From Dinoroseobacter sp965279125 (GTDB lineage: Bacteria; Pseudomonadota; Alphaproteobacteria; Rhodobacterales; Rhodobacteraceae): DNA of 64,000 nt. Each line of letters begins with the position of its first letter. The first letter of the stretch is position 1. A program made the position numbers and the translations under genes. The DNA lies in contig CBDIHL010000042.1 in the NCBI GenBank assembly GCA_965279125.1, positions 124,001 through 188,000 on the forward strand. Direction: 5' to 3'. Positions 52,723 to 61,479 of the stretch are shown here, one piece after another. The notes beneath the pieces are model-generated. The model searched no databases. It saw nothing but the letters and a program-made list of their open reading frames with translations, and was not told where the DNA came from.

Positions 52723-53400
52723 TCAGCGAGGCTGCATATAGTTACCTTCGGCTTTCAGGATCTCGATGTTCTTTTCTTCACGCGCCATCGCCCGCTGCAC
52801 GGCAGGCCGCGCGTTGCTGAGGGCAAAATGCGCTTGGATGTTTGGGAAGGCATCGCCCGAATAGCCGACACCCAAGATCCGACCCCAGACCCAATACAGG
52901 TAAGCATCAAGGATCGACCAGTCCGCCCCATACCACCACGGACCAGCGTCAAGCCGTGTGTTGATCATCTCCATGATCTCATCCATCGCCTTGATCCCCA
53001 GAGGGCGGACAATCTCGAAGGATTGGGCGGCGTCGGGAATAAATTTGACCGGCATCGCAACGCGAGTCACCGTCGGGTGCACAGTTCCCGCAAAGAAGGC
53101 CAGATCAGCGGTTTGCTTTAACGCATCGAGGCGTGACGCGGTGGCTGGCAGCAGCTTGGCGTCGGGAAATTGTGTGGCCAGCCATGTCAGGATGGCTACG
53201 TTTTCGGTCAGCGGGTCACCGTCGATCAGCAAGGTGGGCACCTTGCCTTTCGGGTTAAGTTTCAGAAATTCAGGGGATTTTTGTTCGTTCTTGGCAACAC
53301 GGACTAGATGCGTGTCAAAAGGCACCCCGATTTCCTCCAAGCCGATGGTCGCCACACGGGCGCATGTATTGGGGGCCACGAAAAGCTTGAGATTGGGCAT
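52723..53400 (-). CDS. Glutathione S-transferase family protein
   Basis: 225 residues. The N-terminal thioredoxin-like domain (1-80) has FVAPNTCARVATIGLEEIGV with the catalytic-type Thr/Cys/Ser position, GKVPTLLIDGDPLTENVAIL (cis-Pro and GSH-binding Glu-Asn). The helical domain follows to the end. It may isomerise or conjugate an intermediate, as maleylpyruvate/maleylacetoacetate isomerases do near FAA hydrolases. It is divergent from the TAXI gene with operator B between. Confidence 0.9.
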   Translation of the reverse strand: MPNLKLFVAPNTCARVATIGLEEIGVPFDTHLVRVAKNEQKSPEFLKLNPKGKVPTLLIDGDPLTENVAILTWLATQFPDAKLLPATASRLDALKQTADLAFFAGTVHPTVTRVAMPVKFIPDAAQSFEIVRPLGIKAMDEIMEMINTRLDAGPWWYGADWSILDAYLYWVWGRILGVGYSGDAFPNIQAHFALSNARPAVQRAMAREEKNIEILKAEGNYMQPR

Positions 53401-53439
53401 TGCTTGATTTCCTAATCCAGTTATTCTCGCCTCAATAGC

Positions 53440-53452
53440 AAAAATATCGATA
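53440..53452. promoter_or_regulatory. Predicted operator B: TATCGATATTTTT motif in the GST/TAXI promoter
   Basis: Reads AAAAATATCGATA on the + strand, the exact reverse complement of TATCGATATTTTT at 45587-45599. The palindromic core is TATCGATA. A good -10 element TATAAT (53471-53476) for the TAXI gene lies 18 bp downstream, so a bound repressor would cover the -35 region. Confidence 0.65.
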
Positions 53453-53535
53453 ATATTACCTCAAGCGCCATATAATCACTTTAACAAGAGCGTGTCACGG
53501 CGAAAGCCACACTGTCCTTTGGGAGGAACATACAT

Positions 53536-54579
53536 ATGTCACGAAACCTAATCGCTGGATTGGCTGCAACTTGCGCCTTGGTCACGGGCGCACACGCCCA
53601 GACCGTCTTGACGGCTGAAACTGCTGCACCAAACACGACACCGGGCATCTCGATCATCTCGCTGTCCGAAGCCGCCGCGCAAGGCGGGATCGCGGATATT
53701 CAAGTCTCGGCGGGTCAAACGCTGACCAACTCGGTCCAGAACGTTGCCGAGGGCAAGACCGACATCGCCGCCGCCCCGTTTATCCTGCCCTTCTTCCTGT
53801 CGCGTGGCGTTGGCCCCTATGCAGGCCTTGGGGCTGAGGCCGGTGGCGAATTGGCCAGCCAGCTTGCCGTTCTATACACCTATCGGATCTCGGTGCAGGG
53901 GCTGATGGCGTATGACAGCGCGAATATCAGCGGGTGGGACGGGTTAGAGGGCAAGACCATCTATAACGGCCCCCCCCGTGGTGCCGCCTTGTCGAACGCA
54001 CGTATCCTGATCAACAACATCACAGGGCTAGAAGAAGGCACGGGCTATACCGGCGTTCAGGTCAACTGGGGTCAGGCTGTCACGACGATGCAAGACGGGT
54101 CCGCCGATGCGTTCGTGCTGCCGCAATCCTTCCCGGACCCGCGAGTGTCCGCGGCCTTATCATCTGGCGACATGACCCTATTTTCCATGCCTGCCGCGAA
54201 TTTCGACAGTGAAGAGTTCAGCAACGTCGCCAATCTACCCGGCACGGTGAAATTCTCGATGCCGATTGCCGAGATGGGGTATGGCGAAGGCGTGACGATC
54301 CAGTCCGAAGACGACACGTTCCGGGGGCCTGGCACCGTGGGCGCGGATATCGTCAATGTCAGCATGGACTTCGACATGGCCAAGGCCCTGACGGCGGCGT
54401 TCATCGAAAACATCGAAGCGATTTATCACGCCAAGGCTCCGTTCATGGCCGTCACATGGCATGGCGAGACGGATATCGCGGTGACGGATATGTGCGGTCC
54501 GAACCCGCTGAAATATCATCCCGGTGCCGCCGCAGCTTGGGAAGAGGCAGGCTATACCCTTCCCGACTGCGCCAAATAA
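53536..54579 (+). CDS. TAXI-family TRAP transporter substrate-binding protein
   Basis: 347 residues, ATG 53536 after GGGAGGAACATACAT. The signal peptide is residues 1-22 (AATCALVTGAHAQ). The mature protein has the TAXI-type pattern VSAGQTLTNSVQNVAEGKTD, GLEGKTIYNGPPRGAALSNA and QDGSADAFVLPQSFPDPRVS. It binds the solute for the fused permease encoded downstream. TAXI-TRAP systems import dicarboxylates and other organic acids; here possibly the aromatic sulfate or acid processed by the neighbouring enzymes. Confidence 0.92.
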   Translation: MSRNLIAGLAATCALVTGAHAQTVLTAETAAPNTTPGISIISLSEAAAQGGIADIQVSAGQTLTNSVQNVAEGKTDIAAAPFILPFFLSRGVGPYAGLGAEAGGELASQLAVLYTYRISVQGLMAYDSANISGWDGLEGKTIYNGPPRGAALSNARILINNITGLEEGTGYTGVQVNWGQAVTTMQDGSADAFVLPQSFPDPRVSAALSSGDMTLFSMPAANFDSEEFSNVANLPGTVKFSMPIAEMGYGEGVTIQSEDDTFRGPGTVGADIVNVSMDFDMAKALTAAFIENIEAIYHAKAPFMAVTWHGETDIAVTDMCGPNPLKYHPGAAAAWEEAGYTLPDCAK

Positions 54580-54645
54580 GACAACGCGTTTGCGTATATG
54601 GCTGGGCGCTGACCGCGCCCGGCCATTTTTTGGGGGACGGGCAGA

Positions 54646-56994
54646 ATGAGCAACAGTACACCCGAGGACCAGGTCCGCAGCACCACCGCGATGCGTGTTC
54701 TCTATGTGCTGTCCGTGGCCATGGTTGTGATCGGCCTTCTCAACTCGACCCCCGGCATTCCAGGCTATGATGCGTTAGCCGCGCAGGTGCTGGGATCCGA
54801 CGGCGCGCGCTTGCGCAAGTTCCCGTTCGAATGGTTTTATCCACTGTTTTTCGTGATCATGATGCTGATCGTGGTCCTCAAGCATTCCATATGGACCGCG
54901 TGGCGCAGCAAGTCGCCGCTGCGACGCGGCTTTGGGCTGTTTCTCGATATCGCGCTGGCCCTGATGGCTGTCACAGTGGCCGTGACCTACCTCGTCGAGA
55001 TTGAATCGGTTTGCTTGGTGGATCGCCTGACCGGGGATCGCGCGCGGCTGATCGAAGAAAGTCTGGCCGCGGCTGCCGCGTTCAACGAAAGTTTCGGCCT
55101 GCCCGCGCCCACCACCGTCGAGGATCCGCAATGTGTGAACACGACAGGCGGTTGGCTGGTGCTGATCGTGGGTCTCGCGATCGTGGTCTTCTTGTCCTAC
55201 AACATCAAAGTCTGGGGCCTGCCGCTGGTGCTGGTTGCCATCCTCGTCAGTGCCTACACGATCCTCACGGTGCTCGTGTGGTATGTGTACGGCGCAGACG
55301 ACATCAACAAATACTTCGTTACCAAATTGGCGGGCGAACCGCGCATGTTGGCAGATGGACGCCCCCGCGTGCATGACGTTTTGGTCAACAACTCGTCCGG
55401 TCTGTTGGGGCGGTTCATGGATATCGTGCTGAACACGATCTTTCCCTATCTGGTGCTCGGCGCGCTCTTTGGCAGTTCTGCCGGGGGACGCTCGCTCATT
55501 AAGCTGGCCTTCCGCTGGACCCGTCATCTGCGCGGGGGGCCTGCCCATGCGGCCATCGTGTCCTCGGCGATGTTTGGCACCATCTCAGGTGGGCCCATCG
55601 TCAACGTGCTGTCGACGGGTGTCCTGACGATCCCGATGATGATCAAGCGCGGCTTTTCCAAGGTCTTCGCAGGCGGGGTCGAGGCCGCCGCCTCGTCCGG
55701 CGGGTCGATCATGCCACCGGTCATGGGCGTGGCGGCGTTTGTGTTGGCCTCGCTGACATCGGTGCCCTATTCCAGCGTGATCATTGCCGCGATCATCCCG
55801 GCGGCGGCCTATTTCTTCTGCCTGTTTTTGTCGGCGGTCTTCCAGTCGCGCAAACAGAACATCGATGCCATTGGCGAGATCACCGAAGATATGGTGCTGG
55901 AGCGTCAGGATTTCCTGAACCTCGGCATGATCTTCGGCCCAATCATTCTGATCATGACGCTTTTGCTGACGGCCAAAGATGCCGTGGGCTGTGGCCTGTT
56001 CGGGGGTGTTCTGGGGGCCGAGCGCAGCTTTGTGGATGGCGTGTGCCAAGTCGAAAGCTTGGGCTGGTTCTTGCAAGCGGTTCAAAATTCGGCTGGGTCC
56101 GCCGGGGCGGCAGGCTGGTGGGCGGTGCTGTTGCTGATGGCTCTGTTGTTCCTTGACCCGGAGGTGCGCGCCAAGCCCCGCAAGATCGTCGATGCGCTGT
56201 CAAATGCGGGCGTGCTGATTTCAACGCTCTATCTGATGTTCCTCGCCGTCTCGATCATCGACTTCTGCCTGTCGTTCACGGGCTTGCCGGTGTTTTTGTC
56301 GCTGGACGTGTTGTCGTGGCTCAACAGCCTCAGCTTGGGCAGCGGCGGGTCTTACTTCTTCCAGTTCATTGCCCTGCTGCTGACGATGTTTCTGGCGGTG
56401 CTGTTGGGCATGGGGATGCCCGCGGTCCCCGCCTATATCAACGCAGCCCTGTTGATGAGCCCGGTTCTGGCTGGCCTTGGCCTGTCCTTGTTCACCGCCA
56501 ATATGTTCATCTTCTATTTCGCCGTGGCCAGTGCCATCACGCCCCCCGTCGCGTTGGCCGCATTTGCGGCCGCCTCGATCACCAAGGCCGAACCGATGCG
56601 CACGGCGTTCTCTGCCGTGAAGTCGGGTATCGTCATGTTCGTCGTGCCGTTCGTCTTTGCGTTCTACCCCGAGCTTTTGTTGATCGACGCGGCGATCCTC
56701 GACCCGCAGTCGCCGGGTGGAGCGGCCTATCTGCCGGGCTATGATGGGGATCTGCATTTCGGGCTGATCGCATTGGTATTGGCTCGGTTCGTGTTTGCGC
56801 TGTATCTGCTGTCCTCGGCACTGGCCGGATTTGACCGTCACAAGCTGACGGGCTGGGAAATCGGACTGCGTCTGGCCCTCGCTGCGCTGATCATGATCAA
56901 GACCGAGATCATCTGGATCACTGCCGTCGTTGTCGCGATCTTGACTGTCGTGGCCCACGGACGATCCGGCGCAAAGGCGCGCGGGATCGGGTAA
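54646..56994 (+). CDS. TRAP transporter fused permease (4TM/12TM)
   Basis: 782 residues, ATG 54646 with GGGGGACGGGCAGA upstream. The N-terminal part (residues 1-230) holds the small-subunit-like helices, including VIMMLIVVLKHSIW. The rest is DctM-like, with LFGSSAGGRSLIKLAFRWTR, SGGPIVNVLSTGVLTIPMMI and GMGMPAVPAYINAALLMSP. Such fused permeases work with TAXI binding proteins, as the 66-bp neighbour confirms. It ends the 53.5-57 kb transporter unit. Confidence 0.93.
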   Translation: MSNSTPEDQVRSTTAMRVLYVLSVAMVVIGLLNSTPGIPGYDALAAQVLGSDGARLRKFPFEWFYPLFFVIMMLIVVLKHSIWTAWRSKSPLRRGFGLFLDIALALMAVTVAVTYLVEIESVCLVDRLTGDRARLIEESLAAAAAFNESFGLPAPTTVEDPQCVNTTGGWLVLIVGLAIVVFLSYNIKVWGLPLVLVAILVSAYTILTVLVWYVYGADDINKYFVTKLAGEPRMLADGRPRVHDVLVNNSSGLLGRFMDIVLNTIFPYLVLGALFGSSAGGRSLIKLAFRWTRHLRGGPAHAAIVSSAMFGTISGGPIVNVLSTGVLTIPMMIKRGFSKVFAGGVEAAASSGGSIMPPVMGVAAFVLASLTSVPYSSVIIAAIIPAAAYFFCLFLSAVFQSRKQNIDAIGEITEDMVLERQDFLNLGMIFGPIILIMTLLLTAKDAVGCGLFGGVLGAERSFVDGVCQVESLGWFLQAVQNSAGSAGAAGWWAVLLLMALLFLDPEVRAKPRKIVDALSNAGVLISTLYLMFLAVSIIDFCLSFTGLPVFLSLDVLSWLNSLSLGSGGSYFFQFIALLLTMFLAVLLGMGMPAVPAYINAALLMSPVLAGLGLSLFTANMFIFYFAVASAITPPVALAAFAAASITKAEPMRTAFSAVKSGIVMFVVPFVFAFYPELLLIDAAILDPQSPGGAAYLPGYDGDLHFGLIALVLARFVFALYLLSSALAGFDRHKLTGWEIGLRLALAALIMIKTEIIWITAVVVAILTVVAHGRSGAKARGIG

Positions 56995-57044
56995 GCAGAG
57001 AGCAATACATGGGAACGCGCGCGACATGTCAGCGTGGCGTGCCC

Positions 57045-57079
57045 TTCGCCTTAAGTGAGTGACTTAAGCTTCAGGCGAA
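57045..57079. terminator. Nested inverted repeat between convergent genes
   Basis: Outer arms TTCGCC (57045-57050) / GGCGAA (57074-57079) enclose inner arms CTTAAGT (57050-57056) / ACTTAAG (57062-57068). It lies between the TRAP permease stop (56994) and the RraA-like stop (57085), a likely bidirectional terminator. Confidence 0.55.
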
Positions 57080-57084
57080 ACGCT

Positions 57085-57795
57085 TTAGGTACGCGCAATC
57101 TCAAAATCCGACCAGAGCTTAGTGAACGCTTCGAAATCGACAGGTCCCTGCTTAAGCGGGCCCAAAACAACCGCCTCAGACGCAAAGAGGCGATCGAGTG
57201 CATCTTCCATTTGACCAAGCACCTCGCTTGGCACGCAGACGGCTCCGTGCCTGTCGGCATGGATCAAGTCCCCCTCTCGGACGGTCATCCCGAAGATTGT
57301 CGCGGGTGTGCCGATCTCGCGCACATGCACGAACCCATGGCTAGGACCGACGCTGCCTGCGAGGATCGGGAAGCCCTCGGGCATGTCGCCCAGATCACGC
57401 ACCACCCCATTGGTCACGGCCCCCTCAAGCGCGAAGACCCGCTTGTGGACGACGGCGTGGACCTCGCCCCACCAAGCGCCGATGGCCGCCTCGCCGTCCA
57501 TATCCTCGATCACCGCGACGCCGGGTCTTGGGCCGTCTGCCATCGCCTTGAAATAGGCCATGCGGCGCGTGCGGATCTCGTCTGGCGGCTCCGTGGGCGG
57601 TGCTTTGCCTGCGATGCGCGCGGTGCGTGCGAAGCCGACGATCCGCGCGTCCGGGTCTCCGGCCCAGACCGGTGTGCGGTGCGTGAAGCCGTCAAACCCG
57701 CGCTGGCCTTGGGCGACCTCGATTGCATTGCAGACCGTGGGGGTGTCGCAGCGGCGCAGGCGCGCGATCAGGCTGTCGGTGTTTGTAGGTGTCAT
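57085..57795 (-). CDS. RraA-family protein (4-hydroxy-4-methyl-2-oxoglutarate/4-carboxy-4-hydroxy-2-oxoadipate aldolase type)
   Basis: 236 residues. RraA-like motifs are CDTPTVCNAIEVAQG near the start, GAVTNGVVRDLGDMPEG (the GxxxNGxxRD aldolase signature) and GDLIHADRHGAVCVPSEV. In class II pyruvate aldolases of this fold the Arg and Asp of the signature bind pyruvate enolate and Mg2+. It is the last gene of the second ABC operon, 2 bp after the alpha/beta hydrolase gene, and probably releases pyruvate or a similar 2-oxoacid. Confidence 0.9.
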   Translation of the reverse strand: MTPTNTDSLIARLRRCDTPTVCNAIEVAQGQRGFDGFTHRTPVWAGDPDARIVGFARTARIAGKAPPTEPPDEIRTRRMAYFKAMADGPRPGVAVIEDMDGEAAIGAWWGEVHAVVHKRVFALEGAVTNGVVRDLGDMPEGFPILAGSVGPSHGFVHVREIGTPATIFGMTVREGDLIHADRHGAVCVPSEVLGQMEDALDRLFASEAVVLGPLKQGPVDFEAFTKLWSDFEIART

Positions 57796-57797
57796 GA

Positions 57798-58490
57798 TCA
57801 GCTTTCAAGAAAGGGAACGAGGGCTGCCGCGCAGGCGTCTGGGTCTTCGAGCAGCGCGAAATGCCCGAGCCCTTCGAGGCTTTGGAACTGGCCTTTGGGC
57901 GCGGCTTCGGCGGCCGCTATCCCATATCCCGGCGGCGCGCTTTGATCCAGCGCGCCTGTCATCGCGAGAACGGGCATCCGCGCGCGCGCCAAGGCAGGCA
58001 CCGCCCCTGATCGCGTCAACGCCAAGCGCGTTTGTAGCCCAATTAAAGGGGCGGCCTGATCAGCCATTTCGTAAATCAGCGCGCGGGTTATGTCAGGCTT
58101 TGGACCGAACACCTCGGGCGCACGCGCGGTTAAAGCTGCCGCCCCGCCGAGCGTTCCCACGTCCCTCGCCAAATCATGCCGCGCAGGCGCGCGCGCTGGA
58201 TCATCCGCAAATGGGTTGACGCCGAACAGCACCAACCGCCCCGCCGCCATCCGATCCGCGTAATGGGCCGCCACGATCGCGCCGAGCGAAAAGCCGCAAA
58301 CGATGGTGTCTTCCGAAAGGTCCTCAAACACCTGCGCGTAATCGGCAATCGCTGGCCATTGCAGCGGCACATAGCGGCGGTGCGCAGCAGGCACCTCAAG
58401 CGCGCCCAGCAACCCATCGAACACGGCGTCGGTGCAAAGCGTGCCGCCGAGCAACAGCCAAGGTCTGTCCGGTATGCCGTCAGTACCCAT
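57798..58490 (-). CDS. Alpha/beta hydrolase
   Basis: 230 residues from ATG 58490, which overlaps the aldolase stop by 11 bp; an ATG at 58520 would add ten residues. The nucleophile elbow is CGFSLGAIVA (Ser in GxSxG). The catalytic His is in EGLGHFALLED, and an Asp is likely in MTGALDQSAPP. The lid region (about 100-160) is Ala-rich. It probably hydrolyses an ester or lactone of the pathway between the cupin and aldolase steps (inference). Confidence 0.85.
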   Translation of the reverse strand: MGTDGIPDRPWLLLGGTLCTDAVFDGLLGALEVPAAHRRYVPLQWPAIADYAQVFEDLSEDTIVCGFSLGAIVAAHYADRMAAGRLVLFGVNPFADDPARAPARHDLARDVGTLGGAAALTARAPEVFGPKPDITRALIYEMADQAAPLIGLQTRLALTRSGAVPALARARMPVLAMTGALDQSAPPGYGIAAAEAAPKGQFQSLEGLGHFALLEDPDACAAALVPFLES

Positions 58491-59268
58491 TCTGGGCAGA
58501 GACTTTGAGGCTGGTGTCATCCAGCGTCACCCGCACCGCCTCGCGCATGCTGCGGGTCAGATGTGCGAAGTCATTGCCGGGGGTGACAAGCTTGAAGCCC
58601 TGCTCCACCCGTAAGCGGGCCTCCTCGCCAGACGCACAAAAGATGCCCACCGGGATACCGCGCCGGGTGGCAGATGCCAGCACGTGCAGCAAGGCAGCTT
58701 CGGATTTTGGCCGAGGGTGGCCGACATGGCCGTCAAGCGCGAACGCCATGTCATTCGGCCCCAGATAGATCATATCGACGCCCTCTACATCGAGGATTTC
58801 TTCGATCCGGTCGACGGCCTCGGCGGTCTCGATCATCGGGATAGCCATGACGGTCTCGTTGGCTTGAGCCACGTAGTCAGGCCCCCCATAGAGCAGCCCA
58901 CGCGACGGCCCGAAACTGCGATTGCCATATGGCGGATAGCGGCAGGCGGCGACAAGCGCACGCGTTTGCTCAGGCGTGGAGATCATCGGACAGATGATCC
59001 CGTAGGCCCCCGCATCAAGCAGGTGCATGATCTGGGCGGTGTTCAACTCAGGCACGCGCACAAGCGGTGTCGCGGGCGTGGCAGAGATCGCTTGGATCAT
59101 CGCCAAGGCGTCCGGGAACCCGAGCATCCCGTGTTGGAGGTCCACGGTGACGGCATGCGCTCCGCTATGGCCGATCCCTTCGGCGGAGTAGGCGGACGCG
59201 ATCGACAGCCAGCCATTAACGACGATCTCATGGGCGGCAAGGCGGGTGCGGACGGTGTTGGCGCGCAT
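58480..59268 (-). CDS. HpcH/HpaI-family aldolase
   Basis: 262 residues. The barrel motifs are VTVDLQHGMLGFPDALAMIQ, LLDAGAYGIICPMISTPEQT (metal and substrate region), PMIETAEAVDRIEEI (metal-ligand Glu) and IYLGPNDMAFALDG (Asp). Class II aldolases of this family split 4-hydroxy-2-oxo acids into pyruvate and an aldehyde. ATG overlaps the bicupin stop by 1 bp. With RraA, the operon has two pyruvate-type aldolases. Confidence 0.93.
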   Translation of the reverse strand: MRANTVRTRLAAHEIVVNGWLSIASAYSAEGIGHSGAHAVTVDLQHGMLGFPDALAMIQAISATPATPLVRVPELNTAQIMHLLDAGAYGIICPMISTPEQTRALVAACRYPPYGNRSFGPSRGLLYGGPDYVAQANETVMAIPMIETAEAVDRIEEILDVEGVDMIYLGPNDMAFALDGHVGHPRPKSEAALLHVLASATRRGIPVGIFCASGEEARLRVEQGFKLVTPGNDFAHLTRSMREAVRVTLDDTSLKVSAQNGY

Positions 59269-60410
59269 TATCCTGCCCGTCCGTAGCTGGGCAGCAGGGA
59301 CGCTTTTGCGACGAAGCCGCCTGCGTCCAGACCCAGCCCGGCGTCATGCGCGCCACTGAGGACCTCGGGCGCGAAGACGGGGCGTTTGCGGTGATCGCCG
59401 CTGATCACGACAAGCACCTCGGTGGCGGTCTCGCCTGTGGCGGTGAAACTGCGCATGACGCCGCCGGGCACCGAATATGTGTCCCATGCGTTCACAGCCA
59501 CGCTGGCGTTGCCCCCATCGGCATAGTCGATCCGCATCTGGCCTTCATGCATCATCAACACCATCTTGTCGTCCACCTGAAAGGGACCAACGGTCTGACC
59601 CGGCTCGATCCGCAACCACTCGGTCGAGAAGCCGTGCGGATTGGTGATCGGGGCTGCATGCTCGCGGTTCTGGGTCATGCCAAAACCGATGACGGGCGCG
59701 ATCTGTGCGCCGCCCGTTGGTAAGGCTTGGTCTATGAAGGCGGGGCGGAAATCGCGGGCATCTGAGGCGACGATCCGCGACATCATCTGCTCGCGCGTCA
59801 CGTTGCGCAGCGCTGCCACATCCTCATCCGGCATCGGCGGGATGCGGCCCGACTCTGGTGGCACCACATCGCCGCGCGAGGTGTCGATCAGGCGGTTGTC
59901 GGACGAGATATAGAGGCCGTAATCCGCCGCCTCACGGATGATCTCGGGATGGAAAATCACGCCCCCGGTGTTGTCGCCCCCAAGGATCGTAAACAGCCAG
60001 CCATCGTCCGGTCCTGCATTGGTGAAGCCCCGGAAAATCCATGTGGGCACGGAGACGATATCGCCTTTGCGGCCCGTCACCTCGTTCTCTCCGTTGGAGC
60101 CCCAGCGGAAGGTCCATTCGCCCGCTTGGACGATGAAGACCTCGGCGGTGAAGTGGATATGCAGGTTGTTGGTGATGCCGTGGGGCATCGCCGCCGCCCC
60201 GATGTTGAAGCCATGCGCCTCGGGCAGGTTGATCACCTGATCGTCCGACGAGGTCACGCCCGGCCCGATGATGGAGTAGTTTTCCTTGGTGTCCGATCCC
60301 GGCTTCTTGCAGTCGATGAACGCGACGGTGCACGACACGTAGTCATCGCGCTTGATGTGGCGCGCGTCGGCGATCTCTTGGGTGATGGCGGGCATGTCTA
60401 GGTCCTTCAT
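59268..60410 (-). CDS. Bicupin protein, paralogue of the one at 19110-20075
   Basis: 380 residues from ATG 60410; the ATG at 60395 has a better ribosome-binding site (AAGGA, 7 nt) and may be the true start (375 residues). Cupin 1 has NNLHIHFTAEVFIVQAGEWT (HxH, Glu) and VPTWIFRGFTNAG where the usual His is missing. Cupin 2 (about 255-350) has VDDKMVLMMHEGQMRIDYAD and YSVPGGVMRSFTATG. The shared segments AFIDCKKPGSDTKEN, GFNIGAA and ILGGD show common origin with the SnoaL-operon bicupin. It probably acts on a related intermediate; its reaction is unknown. Confidence 0.87.
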   Translation of the reverse strand: MKDLDMPAITQEIADARHIKRDDYVSCTVAFIDCKKPGSDTKENYSIIGPGVTSSDDQVINLPEAHGFNIGAAAMPHGITNNLHIHFTAEVFIVQAGEWTFRWGSNGENEVTGRKGDIVSVPTWIFRGFTNAGPDDGWLFTILGGDNTGGVIFHPEIIREAADYGLYISSDNRLIDTSRGDVVPPESGRIPPMPDEDVAALRNVTREQMMSRIVASDARDFRPAFIDQALPTGGAQIAPVIGFGMTQNREHAAPITNPHGFSTEWLRIEPGQTVGPFQVDDKMVLMMHEGQMRIDYADGGNASVAVNAWDTYSVPGGVMRSFTATGETATEVLVVISGDHRKRPVFAPEVLSGAHDAGLGLDAGGFVAKASLLPSYGRAG

Positions 60411-60413
60411 GTC

Positions 60414-61466
60414 TTATCCGAGCCTTTCGCCCGTTGCGCGATCAAACAGGTGAATGCGCGCGCCCTCTTTCGGGGCCAAATAGCACGGCGAGTCGATCTC
60501 GGCCTCGTAATCGGCATGTCCGCGCGCGCAGACCGAGGATGGCCCGTTGCGCAGGGTGACCAAGGTGCTCTCGCCCGTCAACTCAAGCGCGTAGAGCTTG
60601 CCGCCGATGGCCGCTTTTGCGTCGTCGGTGATTGCCAGCTCTTCGGGGCGGATACCCAGCACAACACCGTCGCGGTCGTCCAGCTTGACCGGCAGCTCGA
60701 CCCCATCAGCGCGGAACACGCCACCTTTGACGGCCCCATCGATGAGGTTCATCGAGGGCGATCCGATGAAGCCTGCAACGAACAGATCAGCGGGTTCGGC
60801 ATAGATTTTCTTGGGCGTATCAAGCTGCACGATCCGCCCTTCGCGCATCACGGCGACGCGGTTGGCCAGCGTCATCGCCTCCATCTGGTCGTGGGTGACG
60901 TAGACGGTTGTGACACCCAGCTCGTGATGCAGGTGCTTCAGCTCAGCGCGCATGGTGACGCGCAGCTTGGCGTCGAGGTTCGACAGCGGCTCGTCCATCA
61001 AGAAGATGCTCGGCGTGCGCACGATTGCGCGGGCAAGGGCGACGCGTTGGCGTTGACCGCCAGAAAGCTCGGACGGGCGACGCTCCAGCAGCGCATCAAG
61101 TTCGACCTTCTCGGCAGTCTCTTGCACGCGGGCTTTGCGGGCGGCTTTGTCCATTCCGCGCAGGCGCAGCGGGTATTCGATGTTCTGGCGCACAGTCATA
61201 TGCGGATAGAGGCCGTAGTTTTGGAACACCATCGCGATGTCGCGGTCCTTGGGCGGCTTGTCGTTGATCCGCTCGCCCTTGATCATGATGTCGCCTGCGG
61301 TGATGTCCTCTAGCCCTGCGATCATGCGCATGGTCGTGGTTTTGCCGCAGCCCGAGGGGCCAAGCAGCACGAGGAACTCGCCATCATGGATGGTCAGGCT
61401 TTGCTTGGGGACGGCGAGAAAGTTGCCATACCTTTTTTCGATATCGACGAGACGGACTTCGGCCAT
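60414..61466 (-). CDS. ABC transporter ATP-binding protein, sugar type (UgpC/MalK-like)
   Basis: 350 residues. Walker A is GPSGCGKTT, the Q-loop MVFQNYGLYPH, the signature LSGGQRQRVALARAI, Walker B IFLMDEPLSNLDA and the His switch VYVTHDQMEAM. A TOBE-type C-terminal domain follows. It closely resembles the ATPase at 7589-8641 and serves the second ABC system. It lies 13 bp after the MalG-like permease gene. Confidence 0.94.
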   Translation of the reverse strand: MAEVRLVDIEKRYGNFLAVPKQSLTIHDGEFLVLLGPSGCGKTTTMRMIAGLEDITAGDIMIKGERINDKPPKDRDIAMVFQNYGLYPHMTVRQNIEYPLRLRGMDKAARKARVQETAEKVELDALLERRPSELSGGQRQRVALARAIVRTPSIFLMDEPLSNLDAKLRVTMRAELKHLHHELGVTTVYVTHDQMEAMTLANRVAVMREGRIVQLDTPKKIYAEPADLFVAGFIGSPSMNLIDGAVKGGVFRADGVELPVKLDDRDGVVLGIRPEELAITDDAKAAIGGKLYALELTGESTLVTLRNGPSSVCARGHADYEAEIDSPCYLAPKEGARIHLFDRATGERLG

Positions 61467-61479
61467 GTGAAATTTCCTT

